Under the pieces are notes generated by a model. The model was not told the DNA's origin. It ran no database searches and was given only the letters and a program-made list of their open reading frames with translations. Shown piece by piece: positions 18,941-28,160 of a stretch of 64,000 nucleotides of DNA; position 1 is the first letter of the stretch, and each line of letters begins with the position of its first letter. The stretch lies in contig JBGAUL010000001.1 of assembly GCA_044228685.1 (NCBI GenBank), forward strand, positions 124,001 to 188,000. Direction: 5' to 3'. This DNA is from JBBATK01 sp044228685 (lineage in GTDB: Bacteria; Bacteroidota; Ignavibacteria; Kapaibacteriales; NICIL-2). The position numbers were made by a program, and so were the translations under genes.

Positions 18941-19669
18941 TCACATCAATCCTCGCTCGCTAAAGCTGGTAAAGGTTTCGCCCGCAATGATCACATGATC
19001 CAGCACTTTGATATCGATGATTGCACCGGCTTCGCGCAGTTGTTTTGTGACCGCGATATCCTCGCGCGACGGTTCTGCATTACCACTGGGATGATTGTGC
19101 AGCAGAATAACGCTGGCAGCGCTCTCGCTAATGGCAGTACGAAAGACTTCTCGAGGATGCACGATGCTGGCGTTGAGCGATCCTTCACTGACCACGCTTT
19201 CGCGAAATACTTGGTTCGCTGAATTCATGAGCAGCACACGAAAGCTCTCGCGCAGTGCCGCGCGTAATCGTGGGATGTAGTAGCTGGCGACGTCGGCGGG
19301 GGAGCGAATGACCCGTCGTGACTGAAAGGGCGCTGTCTGCACCCTCCGACTCAACTCAAAAGCCGCCGCCAGCTTAATCGCTTTCACCCGCGCCACACCG
19401 CGCACGCTGCTGAGTTCGCTGGTGTCGCGCGACATCAGGGTCGCCAAATCACCCGACTTATTCAGCAACTCCCTCGCCGCATCTACCGCACTATGTCCGC
19501 GCGTGCCGGTGCCAAGCAGTATGGCAATCAATTCCACATCTGACAAAGTGTGAGCACCGTGATTCAACAGTCGCTCACGCGGCAACTCATCAGCCCTCCA
19601 CTCCCGCAACAATCCCCCGCGCAAAGGCAGGTCCTTCTCCTCAGGAGAACGATAATTCAACAAAGCCAT
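18941..19669 (-). CDS. radC: RadC family JAB-domain protein (242 aa)
   Basis: N-terminal UPF0758 region with helix-hairpin-helix-like segments (LPRERLLNHGAHTLSDVEL, then LLGTGTRGHS and VRGVARVKAIKLAA) and a C-terminal JAB/MPN domain. The metal-site motif HNHPSGN is at residues 191-197 and the third ligand Asp204 follows in SREDI, so the JAMM-like site is complete. RadC was once linked to DNA repair, but its biochemical role is unsettled. The gene is convergent with gmk and appears monocistronic. Confidence 0.94.
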   Translation of the reverse strand: MALLNYRSPEEKDLPLRGGLLREWRADELPRERLLNHGAHTLSDVELIAILLGTGTRGHSAVDAARELLNKSGDLATLMSRDTSELSSVRGVARVKAIKLAAAFELSRRVQTAPFQSRRVIRSPADVASYYIPRLRAALRESFRVLLMNSANQVFRESVVSEGSLNASIVHPREVFRTAISESAASVILLHNHPSGNAEPSREDIAVTKQLREAGAIIDIKVLDHVIIAGETFTSFSERGLM

Positions 19670-20190
19670 ACATTATCCGGAGTATAAAAAAAACAAGCAT
19701 CGCGAGCGGGAGCGATCAGTTCAATTTTGAATAGGAGAGGAGAATGGGCAAGGAGAAATGAGGAGTGAGGAAAAGTTGAGTTTGGTGGAATTGGACATGG
19801 GGTGGGGGAGAAATCTTCGACGTGTTCTAACAGTCGGATAGATATTGTCTGCGTGTGCAGGCACGAGCAGTGCATGAGATGCTAATCGTACTGATTGCTT
19901 CGACAATGCACTGCAAAAACTCTTCAAGGCTAATGAGTGACTACGACGTTGAGTGAGAAGGTGAGAGTGACGTGATATTCTCAATAAGCAAAGTCTACAT
20001 GATGAATTGACGAGGAGTGGAACACTAGCTTTATAGTTGTGTTGGGGAACGGCGCCGCTGACGTCACTCCTTACAGCGACCAGAGTGAGTGTATTGGGTC
20101 ACATGTATTGGATCTACAACTGAAGTGACAAGGGTTTCTGATTTGCCAATGTAATCGCTATACCAAGACTGAGCTTCGACGCTTTGAGTC
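19670..20190. other. Intergenic region, no convincing gene
   Basis: About 520 bases. Short minus-strand frames (for example 19721-19984) are Ser/His/Leu-rich and resemble nothing, so they are not called. No repeat or RNA gene was recognised. It contains the radC promoter region. Confidence 0.35.
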
Positions 20191-20718
20191 CTATTTGTAC
20201 TCTCTATAATTACAAGATATCTCAACCGAAATAATGTGCTCCTTTAAAAACGCGGTGTCACTATCGTACGAACCTTTGGTTGGAAAATACACTTGCAACG
20301 CAGGAACAAACCATCCCTGCAAATCTGGGAATGCTTGTTTCAAACCTGTTTCAGCAGTTGCAACGTAATCGGATCCTTTAGGGGTGGCATCATAGGTCCT
20401 CTCATAGAGAAACTGCCAACTAACGACTCCTCTTACCTTTACAAGAGGTGCACTGGTTTCATCGAGCAGAGCAATTCTAAAGTTTGATTTAACATGTTCA
20501 TCGGTGCAGACGCTATCAACAAGCTTGCTCCATTGAAAGACTCTATTGTTGCCTTCCATGTAGCTATTGAAGACATTTCCGGTTGTGTCAACGATATTAC
20601 TTCCAAGTAAATAGAGGTCGAAGGTCCTTCTCGGTCCACAAGGCGAATTGTCAACAAGGTCGCAACCTGACAGAAAAACGACGGCACAAAAGACCCACAC
20701 TACAATTCGTATACCCAT
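20191..20718 (-). CDS. Putative lipoprotein (175 aa)
   Basis: A signal sequence with a clear lipobox: residues 1-19 (IRIVVWVFCAVVFLSGC), lipidated Cys at about 19. The mature protein is about 155 residues with four further Cys and a beta-rich look; no known domain is recognised. It should be anchored in the outer or inner membrane facing the periplasm or surface. The ATG is well placed for the signal peptide. It stands alone on the minus strand. Confidence 0.75.
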   Translation of the reverse strand: MGIRIVVWVFCAVVFLSGCDLVDNSPCGPRRTFDLYLLGSNIVDTTGNVFNSYMEGNNRVFQWSKLVDSVCTDEHVKSNFRIALLDETSAPLVKVRGVVSWQFLYERTYDATPKGSDYVATAETGLKQAFPDLQGWFVPALQVYFPTKGSYDSDTAFLKEHIISVEISCNYREYK

Positions 20719-21066
20719 GGCTTGGTTGTATATGGAACATGATTACTATGAAATTGCCAAACATCCAACTGCGAGCTATAGCGCAACATTCAATAACATT
20801 TGCTGGCACTGGAAGAGATTTGACTAAAATTGGGTGCGCCGACTTTCATGCTGTTGATGCTGTTCTGGTCCCCGTACATGCTCACAACCAAATGAACTTT
20901 ATGTCCCTTCATAAGCAGTTCATTCGATAATGTCCTGATCTGTCTTGTTGCGAGCAGTCCAACTTACAAAATCAGATGTGCTGCACAAAAAAACTAAAGT
21001 ACTAAGTCATATTGAGGGCAAAGCGATGGCGTCTGAATACACTTGTGTACTGCTGAATGCATTGCA
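20719..21066. other. Intergenic region, no convincing gene
   Basis: About 350 bases between two minus-strand genes. A plus-strand frame at 20583-20930 runs across the antisense of the lipoprotein gene and has no coding character. Nothing else was recognised. Confidence 0.3.
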
Positions 21067-21537
21067 TCACACTTTCCAAATGCGAATTTTCTGTTTTCCC
21101 TTCTCATTGAAGCGAGCGCAGATCACATGACCATCGGCGCTATAGGCGAAGTCCATAAAATCCGTGTTTGGCGGGGCAGGGAGCTTTCGAATGACGTTGC
21201 CGTCTGCAACGGAAGCGATCACGACGTCAGAATAACCTTGGAAGCTGAATTGAGCGTGTGCGTCCCAGCGAATTGACTGGCACACAAATTCACTGTGATT
21301 CGGTGCTATTGCCATTTGCACACTTATCATATCACCGTTGTGGAGTTCTACAAAAGAAATATGACTTCCATTGCCGATGTTATAAAAGCTCACTGTCGGT
21401 GCTTGGTTCCAACCACATGCAACCATATACCAATCCGGAGAATGCGCCCAGATAGGTTCGTAGCCTGCTATCCACTCGCGTATTGTGAGACAAAGCGATA
21501 GTACAAATCCGGTAGTCGATTCCCTGATTTGTACCAT
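21067..21537 (-). CDS. WD40-like propeller fragment (156 aa)
   Basis: The sequence contains at least two blade-like units: IWAHSPDWYMVACG, and near the C-terminus DFAYSADGHVICARF followed by QKIRIWKV, the classic end of a WD40 blade. A free-standing propeller needs five or more blades, so 156 residues is too short. A TGA stop lies immediately before the ATG in the same frame, and no signal peptide is present. It may therefore be the 3' remnant of a longer propeller gene, or a small partner protein. Function unknown. Confidence 0.55.
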   Translation of the reverse strand: MVQIRESTTGFVLSLCLTIREWIAGYEPIWAHSPDWYMVACGWNQAPTVSFYNIGNGSHISFVELHNGDMISVQMAIAPNHSEFVCQSIRWDAHAQFSFQGYSDVVIASVADGNVIRKLPAPPNTDFMDFAYSADGHVICARFNEKGKQKIRIWKV

Positions 21538-21702
21538 TCAGCTGCTTGATGAGAATGACTGGTCAGTCAATGCGATGACAGAATAGCAATCAAAAACAAG
21601 TCACTCAAACACACTCAATACTTTGTCTTTGACTTCGACATGCTCTATTTATACAGCACCATAACCACAAAGCCGTGATGTCACGACGACCAATCAGAAA
21701 GA

Positions 21703-22236
21703 CTACTCATTGACAATCCTTTTCTCTTCAAAGGCGGCGTTCAATTTGCGCTGTAACTCAGCGCGCGAGCGGGCATGGATGATGCTTTTGCTCTTTAGCT
21801 TCTCAAGCATGGATCTCAACTCGGGCACATAGTTCCTATACACCCGCCACATCGCCCTATAGGTCAACATCAATACCTCGCCACGAGTCGTCTCAGGCGG
21901 ATCATAGGGATTGCGCTTTGAATAGTATTGAAAGAAGCGCTTTGTTGCGCCGTAGTAGGCCAGCCATATCGCATAGTCGAGGAAGATGATGGTGTCGGCC
22001 GCATCCAATCGCTGTTGCATGCTGGATTGAGAAGACCATCCGTCGACAATCCATGATTCAGCGGCTAAGATCTCATTTAATCGCGCCGCATAGTCCTGCT
22101 CCGAAACCCGCGTCCAGCGCGGTCCCCAGGCAATCTGATCCAAATGATAGACCGGAATTCCCAAGCGCTCCGACAACTCCGCACTCAATGTCGATTTACC
22201 GGTACCACCGTTGCCGATGACGAGGATGCGTTGCAT
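21703..22236 (-). CDS. P-loop kinase, DNA topology modulation (FlaR)-like (177 aa)
   Basis: A small nucleoside/adenylate-kinase-like P-loop protein. The Walker A motif GNGGTGKST is at residues 8-16, followed by YHLDQIAWGPRW, the WIVDGW segment, and IIFLDYAIW as Walker-B-like strand. This layout matches proteins annotated as DNA topology modulation protein or FlaR-like adenylate kinase. The phosphate acceptor is not known. Cytoplasmic, monocistronic, divergent from the 22609 dinB-like gene. No missing key residue was noted. Confidence 0.82.
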   Translation of the reverse strand: MQRILVIGNGGTGKSTLSAELSERLGIPVYHLDQIAWGPRWTRVSEQDYAARLNEILAAESWIVDGWSSQSSMQQRLDAADTIIFLDYAIWLAYYGATKRFFQYYSKRNPYDPPETTRGEVLMLTYRAMWRVYRNYVPELRSMLEKLKSKSIIHARSRAELQRKLNAAFEEKRIVNE

Positions 22237-22608
22237 AGGGTGAGTATAAGGAAGTGACTGTCGTAAAACGGCAAACTATGGTGTTTTACCGACACGCATC
22301 AAGTGCTGTCAATTGAATGATTGCCGCGTAAGACACGGTCAGAGCTGTGCAAAGCTCACATCAATCGACGAAGAACGCGATAGCTGCTTTCGTTTCAAGA
22401 GATTCAAGATTACCAAAGGAACACATCGTTTCATTTAGCTTGGAAAAGCCACAACAAAGGGACTCAAATGCGAAGCGTCGCGCAGCGGGTAAAGGAAGTT
22501 AGTCGGTCATACAATATGATCAATACTCAACCGTTAGCCTTCGCGATGCGGTTAAATTTGGACCGCGTGCACCATTTCTCAAACACTTCTCAAACAAGGG
22601 GCTAGACG
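22237..22608. other. Divergent intergenic region
   Basis: About 370 bases between the divergent kinase and DinB genes. It presumably carries both promoters. No RNA gene, repeat or convincing small frame was seen. Confidence 0.35.
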
Positions 22609-23106
22609 ATGTACAGCAACGTGAATGATTTTTTGGCGCAGTATGCGCTTGAAAGCAAAGCAACCAACAAGTTGTTGGCTGCAGCTACAGAAGCACACTA
22701 TAACACTGATCCGGGACCGGGAATTCGCTCAACAGGTCGCTTGTCTTGGCACATTTCTAAGGCAGTCAGTGAGATTGGTTCTCTGTTGCCAATTACCATC
22801 ACCAAAGCAACCGCCGATGACAAGCCGGCTACTCCGGCCGCTGCAGCAGCTCTGCACGCAAAGTCGGTTGAAGAACTCTTGGCTGCAGTATCATCGACGA
22901 TTAGCAATGATATGCTGAACAATGAGGTGAACGCTTGGGGTATGAAAATGACCGTCGGCTCAACATTGTGGATGCTGATTAAGCACGAGATCCATCACCG
23001 CGGTCAGCTTCAAGTTGTCATGCGCTCCGTAGGCGATATGCCTGTCGGCGTTGCAGGCCCAACCGATGAAGAAATGCAACAAATGATGGCTGCGTCGAAG
23101 AACTAG
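22609..23106 (+). CDS. DinB family protein (165 aa)
   Basis: A four-helix bundle protein of the DinB/YfiT superfamily. The three metal-binding His are recognisable: His48 (LSWHIS), His126 and His130 in KHEIHHRGQL. DinB-like proteins bind a divalent metal and many act as thiol (for example bacillithiol) transferases; the substrate here is unknown. GTLWMLIKHEIHHRG-type spacing and length are usual for the family. A strong terminator follows. A second DinB superfamily member of the YfiT type is at 38448. Confidence 0.88.
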   Translation: MYSNVNDFLAQYALESKATNKLLAAATEAHYNTDPGPGIRSTGRLSWHISKAVSEIGSLLPITITKATADDKPATPAAAAALHAKSVEELLAAVSSTISNDMLNNEVNAWGMKMTVGSTLWMLIKHEIHHRGQLQVVMRSVGDMPVGVAGPTDEEMQQMMAASKN

Positions 23107-23130
23107 AATTTGAAGCAAGTGCGATACTTG

Positions 23131-23168
23131 AACCATCGAAGCGTAAATACTTCGATGGTTTTTTTTTG
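23131..23168 (+). terminator. Rho-independent terminator
   Basis: An 11-bp perfect stem (23131-23141 with 23150-23160, 8-base loop) runs into a T-tract. It lies 25 bases after the DinB stop codon. Confidence 0.92.
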
Positions 23169-23292
23169 AGTTGTTGGTGCATTAATAACTAGCGTGTCTC
23201 AGACCTGCATTGAGCCATGCGAGTGGTCAAGCTGCTCTTATATACTTAATGCTTTTGAATGATCTCTTAGTGACAGCACTGCAGTCCTTCGC

Positions 23293-25185
23293 CTAGCCTC
23301 GCTCCACATAATAGGTCTGCATTTCCCCCTTACCCTTAATCCTAATCTCACCGCGTGGAATGAGAACTAGCTGAGGATTGTCGTCGCGATGTAGGCTGAG
23401 CGTGATGCTGCCGTTGTCGTTGTAGCGCGTTGTGTTTCGCTGTTTGAGCAACTCGAAGACTTCTGAGCTGATGTGGACTTTGCCGGGCTCGGAGTGACTT
23501 TCCATCCGAGCGGCGGTGTTGACGGTGTCGCCGTAGAGATCGTAGACGAAGCGCTCTTGTCCAACAACGCCTGCGACGACCGGTCCGCAGTGTATGCCCA
23601 TGCGGAAGCTGAGTTCAGCATCTTCTTCGACGGCTACCGGATGATCGTGCAAGACGTCGTGCACGAAGAGACCTTGGAGTTTTTCGCTGAGATCGACCGC
23701 TGCAAGAACTAGTCGTTCGGCGTGATCTTCGCAGCTTAGGGGTGCGCCGGCTACGGCCATGTAGCCGTCACCGATGGTTTTGATTTTCTCACAACCGTGC
23801 TTGCGCATGGTTTCATCGAACATTGCGAAGATGCCGTTGAGTAGTCCGATGACGTCCTGCGGCGAAAGTCGACTGCCCATTGGAGTGAAGTTGACGATGT
23901 CGGCAAAGAGTACACTGACGTTTTCAAAGTAGTCGGCAACGCTTTCATTGTACTTCATGCGCTCAACGACGGCGACAGGGAAGACGCGGTGCAGCAGGGC
24001 TGTGGTGACCTTTTGTTCGGTCAAGACCATTTGTCGTTCGTGCTCTTGCTCCATTGCTTTGACCTTGAGCTCAACATCCGAACTAAAGACTTCATGATCG
24101 AGTTGCACAAAGCGCTGAAAATCTTCCAATGCTTCTTTGTATCGCTCCGCATGCCAATGAAAATCATAGCGGTTCTTGAACACACTGCTGAGCAAATGCT
24201 TGTTGCCCGATCGCTCTGCCAGTGCAATTGCTTCATCGTAGTACTTCAGCGCCAGAGCTTCATCGCGATGCGCATTGCTTTGCTCGCCGTAGGCAATGGC
24301 GATGTGCAAGACGTTTGATGCGCGCACTGTTAAGTCCGGCGACAAATCAAGGGTCTCCTTTGCTTTCAGGATCTGTGCCGTTGCTTCATCATAGCGCGCC
24401 AGATGCAGCAGCGTCGAACCAAGATTTGTTCGCACGTAGGCGGCTAGTTCATTGAACTGATTTACTTCGCAGAGTTCGACGGCTTCGGTCCATGTAGCAA
24501 CGGCATCATCAAAGCGTCCCAAAGACTCATAAGCACCGGCCAGAGTTTGAAGAGTATTGGCAATGAAATCAGCAGAAGCAGCGATGCGATACAACTCCAA
24601 AGCGCGTTGAAAATGTTCGATGCTTTGTTCGGCTTTTTGGATTTGCAGCAGACCAAGGGCGATGTGGAATTCGACGTGCGCTTTGACGATGGGGGAGTGC
24701 ACGGAGCGGGTCGCGACGAGATTCTGCGCTTCGAAACAGAATCCCAGAGCCTCTTCGTAGCGTCCAACATAAATGTTGTAGCGTCCTGTGCGCACCAACA
24801 CAATAATCTGCCACAGCACATCACCACACGCGCGTGCGCGCTCGATGGCTTCGTAATAGTGCGACTCACATTCGCGATCCTGAGCTAAAGCTTTGAGCTT
24901 TGCCAGACTCAGGAGGTAGAGAATTGCTGCGGTGTTTTGATGAACGAGGATCTGCTCGCACTCGCGCATCAGTGCGAGTGAGCTTGCGGTGTCGCGGGAG
25001 TCGAAGTTGAAAGCACGTGCCATACACTCGGCAAGACGCAGACTGTCTTCACGAAGCTGTGCGTCTTCGTTGAGACTGTCACCGGATTGACAATAGGCAA
25101 CAAGCTGCTCAATCGACTTCTTGAAGTCAATCTCGTTGGTGAGTGTGTACTGCTCGAGCGTGAGCAGGTGGTCGTTCAGATTCAT
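23293..25185 (-). CDS. TPR-adenylate cyclase fusion (630 aa), remote paralog
   Basis: N-terminal half made of TPR-like helix pairs (about residues 60-370, for example FHIALGLLQIQKAEQSIEHF and VRTNLGSTLLHLARYDEA), then a coiled-coil linker and the LLHRVFPVAVVERM signalling helix. A class III nucleotide cyclase domain follows. Metal ligands Asp429 and Asp473, purine-specifying Lys469 and Asp549, and transition-state Asn556 and Arg560 are all present, which predicts an active adenylate cyclase making cAMP. The start at 25185 is preferred over a TTG at 25206. It has the same architecture as the 51.5-64 kb array but is more divergent, including a longer loop before the CGPVVAGV strand. Cytoplasmic; the TPR part probably senses a protein partner. 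Confidence 0.9.
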   Translation of the reverse strand: MNLNDHLLTLEQYTLTNEIDFKKSIEQLVAYCQSGDSLNEDAQLREDSLRLAECMARAFNFDSRDTASSLALMRECEQILVHQNTAAILYLLSLAKLKALAQDRECESHYYEAIERARACGDVLWQIIVLVRTGRYNIYVGRYEEALGFCFEAQNLVATRSVHSPIVKAHVEFHIALGLLQIQKAEQSIEHFQRALELYRIAASADFIANTLQTLAGAYESLGRFDDAVATWTEAVELCEVNQFNELAAYVRTNLGSTLLHLARYDEATAQILKAKETLDLSPDLTVRASNVLHIAIAYGEQSNAHRDEALALKYYDEAIALAERSGNKHLLSSVFKNRYDFHWHAERYKEALEDFQRFVQLDHEVFSSDVELKVKAMEQEHERQMVLTEQKVTTALLHRVFPVAVVERMKYNESVADYFENVSVLFADIVNFTPMGSRLSPQDVIGLLNGIFAMFDETMRKHGCEKIKTIGDGYMAVAGAPLSCEDHAERLVLAAVDLSEKLQGLFVHDVLHDHPVAVEEDAELSFRMGIHCGPVVAGVVGQERFVYDLYGDTVNTAARMESHSEPGKVHISSEVFELLKQRNTTRYNDNGSITLSLHRDDNPQLVLIPRGEIRIKGKGEMQTYYVERG

Positions 25186-25299
25186 GGAGCAAGTATTCCC
25201 GCGCAACTATCACGAGTATCAATGCTCATCCCGCGCATAAGCACCTGACGCAAGCGCGGGATGAAGCGTCTGAGAGTCTCGTTTTGTATCGATGCAATC

Positions 25300-25860
25300 T
25301 TATGGAAAACGCACGGCTTTCCAGACAAAATCTGAGATGCCGGGATCATAGGGGCGAATGTCGATAGTGGTGCCGGCGCGACTAACTGCGAGTATACCTT
25401 GAGGATTTGTCATGTCGCTATCCGGTGACATGAGAACGACGCTGCTGTCAGGCAAGACGGTCAGACCCACGATATTCCAAGCGACTGCCGGATCTACGCC
25501 ACGACTTAATACCGGCTGTGTGCGACCTCCGGCAAAGCTGCGTCCGAGATAATTCGGAGCACCCAGAGCATTGCTGTATAAAACGTACTGCGTAACGCCG
25601 CCGATGTCGACTGTATTAAAATGCCACGAGCAGTTTGCATCATTTGCGCCTGGCGGACTCAGGACGATGGTCAAACCTCCGGTGCCGGGATCATAGGCGA
25701 GGGCTTCATCAGTACCTCCGCCATTCGGACGCAGTTTCAGTGGCGGACTCAGATTCATGGTAGTCTTATCATCTTCATCGCCCCGCAGGAAGAAATAGGC
25801 GACGGCAGCACCGGCAATGGCGGCTAGTGCTATTGCGAGTATCAATTCGACATTGAGCAT
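25300..25860 (-). CDS. Membrane-anchored hypothetical protein (186 aa)
   Basis: The ATG at 25860, preceded by GAGG, begins a protein with one N-terminal transmembrane segment (VELILAIALAAIAGAAVAYFFL, residues 4-25), a charged stop-transfer RGDEDDK, and a periplasmic beta-rich domain with many Gly, Pro and Asp. The frame extends to 26037, but that part looks non-coding. The family is not recognised. On the minus strand it lies between the CADD gene (upstream) and the TPR-cyclase (115 bases downstream), so co-transcription with the cyclase is possible. Confidence 0.6.
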   Translation of the reverse strand: MLNVELILAIALAAIAGAAVAYFFLRGDEDDKTTMNLSPPLKLRPNGGGTDEALAYDPGTGGLTIVLSPPGANDANCSWHFNTVDIGGVTQYVLYSNALGAPNYLGRSFAGGRTQPVLSRGVDPAVAWNIVGLTVLPDSSVVLMSPDSDMTNPQGILAVSRAGTTIDIRPYDPGISDFVWKAVRFP

Positions 25861-26091
25861 AGAGAACCTCGGTACAGTGTAGAGGACAGGTAATCGACAG
25901 CACGACCACGGCAGCGTCGCAGATAGCATCTGCGCGCTCCATCCTGTGCGAGTTCGCAGCAGGCAGGTGAACTGTTCGAGCTTTAGAGTCGGACTCCGGT
26001 GAGCGATGCAATTCGCCTGGCATCGGTCAATCCCCATTGAGTGAGAGCGCAGTTCCGAGGTCTGCGATCTATCCGACGAATCACCTTGGAA

Positions 26092-26123
26092 GAAAAAAAG
26101 CGGAGACCCTTAGATCTCCGCTT
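26092..26123 (-). terminator. Rho-independent terminator
   Basis: A 9-bp stem AAGCGGAGA/TCTCCGCTT (26098-26106 with 26115-26123) followed on the minus strand by a T-run. It lies 15 bases beyond the stop of the CADD gene, so that gene probably ends its transcript here. Confidence 0.88.
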
Positions 26124-26137
26124 CGTCATTTTCAATA

Positions 26138-26818
26138 TCAGTTTGAGCACCACTTCTCGTACACACCATCGAGCAGAAGATTGATTGCATCAGCTGCTTC
26201 GCGTGCTGCATCGAGAGCCATGATTTGTTGCTCTTCGGTGCGGCAGATGCGCTGGAGTGCATCGCGTGTTACTTGACGGTGAATCTCATCAGCATGTTCG
26301 TGAACTTGGAAGAACACCAATGCATCTTCGTTGTCCATATCATAGTGCTTCTTCAATCCATCAATCTTTGTTGTGGACACTTCAGGAATTTGTGATTCAT
26401 ATGCATAGAGAGCTGCGAGGCCGACTGCTGCATTATCATTCTTAGAGAGTGTCTTCAGAATGCGCACAGATTCTTTGGTGTGAGGAAGGTACTCGCGGTT
26501 GAGCATTGATTCTTCGTTGAGACCAAGTGCTTTACCGAAGCGACGCCACAGGCCCGGGTGATTGCCGGCGCCATATTCTTCTTCCATCAAATTTTCAAGA
26601 AGCATTTGGCGTACTTCCATGTCTTCTGCGCAGTTCGCGTGTGTAGCGCTCACGTAGGTCGGGAAGTGGAAGACCTGATGATAATATTCCTGCGCATATT
26701 CACGCAGCATGTCCTTGGTCAATGTGCCGTGATTCCACATCTGATAGAATGGATGTTGCAGCATGTGACGTTCGTTAATGATAGCGTCGAGACGCTCCAG
26801 AAATTCTTTATCGGTCAT
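26138..26818 (-). CDS. CADD family para-aminobenzoate synthase, self-sacrificing (226 aa)
   Basis: Heme-oxygenase-like di-metal protein of the CADD (chlamydial protein associating with death domains) family. In Chlamydia, CADD makes para-aminobenzoate for folate from one of its own Tyr side chains, bypassing PabABC. All predicted metal ligands are present in order: Glu80, His87 (EEYGAGNH), Glu141 (YESQIP), His173, Asp177 and His180 (HEHADEIH). Lys151, equivalent to the reported amino donor, and Tyr25 (HPFY), equivalent to the reported sacrificial Tyr27, are also conserved. TLTKDMLREYAQEYYHQVFHFP is the usual N-terminal helix pair. Monocistronic with its own terminator. The residue correspondences are from memory of the family. 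Confidence 0.88.
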   Translation of the reverse strand: MTDKEFLERLDAIINERHMLQHPFYQMWNHGTLTKDMLREYAQEYYHQVFHFPTYVSATHANCAEDMEVRQMLLENLMEEEYGAGNHPGLWRRFGKALGLNEESMLNREYLPHTKESVRILKTLSKNDNAAVGLAALYAYESQIPEVSTTKIDGLKKHYDMDNEDALVFFQVHEHADEIHRQVTRDALQRICRTEEQQIMALDAAREAADAINLLLDGVYEKWCSN

Positions 26819-26946
26819 GACTGATCTCCTCGGGTTTGTACCGTCGTTGTTGAAAAATTTTTGATTGCCGTTCCTAAGGCTGCAAAACTACTGACATTTC
26901 CTATTTTCGAACAGAATTTTGTCACGCGGAACACCGAGTTTTGATC

Positions 26947-27240
26947 ATGAACAGCGCCGATAACGATACAGTAGAAGTCCCGGAACTCTTGCTTGAGGAG
27001 ACGACGACCGATACTTTGTCTGCCAAGTGCATTCTGTTCAATGACGATTGGCATACCTTCGATGAGGTGATCAACCAAATCATGAAGGCAACGAAGTGTT
27101 CTCAGGAAAAGGCAGAGCGCCACACCATGGAAGTGCATTTTAACGGAAAATCGGTGGTTTACACGGGCGAATTGGGTCGATGTCTAAACGTCAGCTCAAT
27201 TCTGGAAGAAATCGCCCTCCGAACCAACGTCGAGTGTTAG
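26947..27240 (+). CDS. clpS: ATP-dependent Clp protease adaptor ClpS (97 aa)
   Basis: ClpS delivers N-degron substrates to ClpA/ClpC-ClpP. Residues around 29-95 form the ClpS core: ILFNDDWHTFDEVINQI with the Asn-Asp-Asp that binds the substrate N-terminus, AERHTMEVHFNGKSVVY with the conserved His, and a C-terminal LEEIALRTNVE. The acidic N-terminal extension (about 27 residues) is the usual flexible tail. The ATG at 26947 is chosen over a TTG two codons upstream. Divergent from the CADD gene with about 130 bases between. No clpA is nearby, as is common. Confidence 0.92.
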   Translation: MNSADNDTVEVPELLLEETTTDTLSAKCILFNDDWHTFDEVINQIMKATKCSQEKAERHTMEVHFNGKSVVYTGELGRCLNVSSILEEIALRTNVEC

Positions 27241-27302
27241 GCTTGAAAAAGCGACCGAAATCCGTTAGTCAGTAGACCTATTGCCACCCATCGCACACGT
27301 CC

Positions 27303-28109
27303 ATGTCATACAGTTCGCGTCAACAGCGCATCGTTTCCCTCATTGCCGAACGCGGTAACCTGAGCATTGTCGAGTTCTTACTCACGCTAGCCGTCGAAAC
27401 CCGCGAGGTAGAGGAGAAGCAATGGCAGGATTTGGTCAGTGCCGATCCCCAGCGTTTCCAGATGTTCATTCCCCAGTGGAATCAGCGTTCGCATTGGCTG
27501 GTTTTTGCCATCGAAAGCGACACGCACCTGGCAATTCTGGATTTTCTGGCCGTTGTGCGCGATCTTCTGGCCCGCAAGCTCGTCAGCGTCCTACCCGATC
27601 CCAGACGTCACGTCCGCGCCTCGGCGATCGTTCGTTCGATCAACACCCCAACCATCAACGACCGCGACCGTGCCGCCCTGGAAATCGACGCTCTGCTGCA
27701 AACCTCCAGCGAAATCCTGCAGCTGGCCATCTACACCGAACGTGTCTACGCCTTACCCTCGCTCAGCGCCTTCATTGCCAACGGCTACCGCGATGCCCAC
27801 GAACTCTCACTGACCCAACAGGTCGAAGCCCAACAACGTCAATTCCGCATCCTCAATCGTCTCTGGATCAGCGTCGTCCTCCTGCTAATCCTCCTCATCG
27901 CCGGAATCGTCACTATGGCCATCATCCATCACAACGACAGCTCCACCCTCCGTCGCGAAAACCAAATGCTGCGCAATTCTCTGCAGCAAACACCAACGCA
28001 CATTAAAGCCGACACAGTCGTTATTCACGACACCTTGGTCGTCGAATCTCAGAAGCCCAAGCCACGTGTGAAAAAGAGAAGACGGTATAATACGGATGAG
28101 GTGAATTGA
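27303..28109 (+). CDS. Single-pass membrane protein of unknown function (268 aa)
   Basis: Cytoplasmic N-terminal helical region of about 180 residues, one transmembrane helix (about residues 184-206, ISVVLLLILLIAGIVTMAII), then a short heptad-like segment (LRRENQMLRNSLQQ) and a very basic tail (KPKPRVKKRRRY). No domain was recognised. It lies 62 bases after clpS on the same strand and could be co-transcribed. G+C-rich codon use fits a resident gene. Confidence 0.68.
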   Translation: MSYSSRQQRIVSLIAERGNLSIVEFLLTLAVETREVEEKQWQDLVSADPQRFQMFIPQWNQRSHWLVFAIESDTHLAILDFLAVVRDLLARKLVSVLPDPRRHVRASAIVRSINTPTINDRDRAALEIDALLQTSSEILQLAIYTERVYALPSLSAFIANGYRDAHELSLTQQVEAQQRQFRILNRLWISVVLLLILLIAGIVTMAIIHHNDSSTLRRENQMLRNSLQQTPTHIKADTVVIHDTLVVESQKPKPRVKKRRRYNTDEVN

Positions 28110-28160
28110 GGAAGGGGGGAGTGACAGAAGAGTACTGCGCTTTCGGTAGTAGAAGATTTG

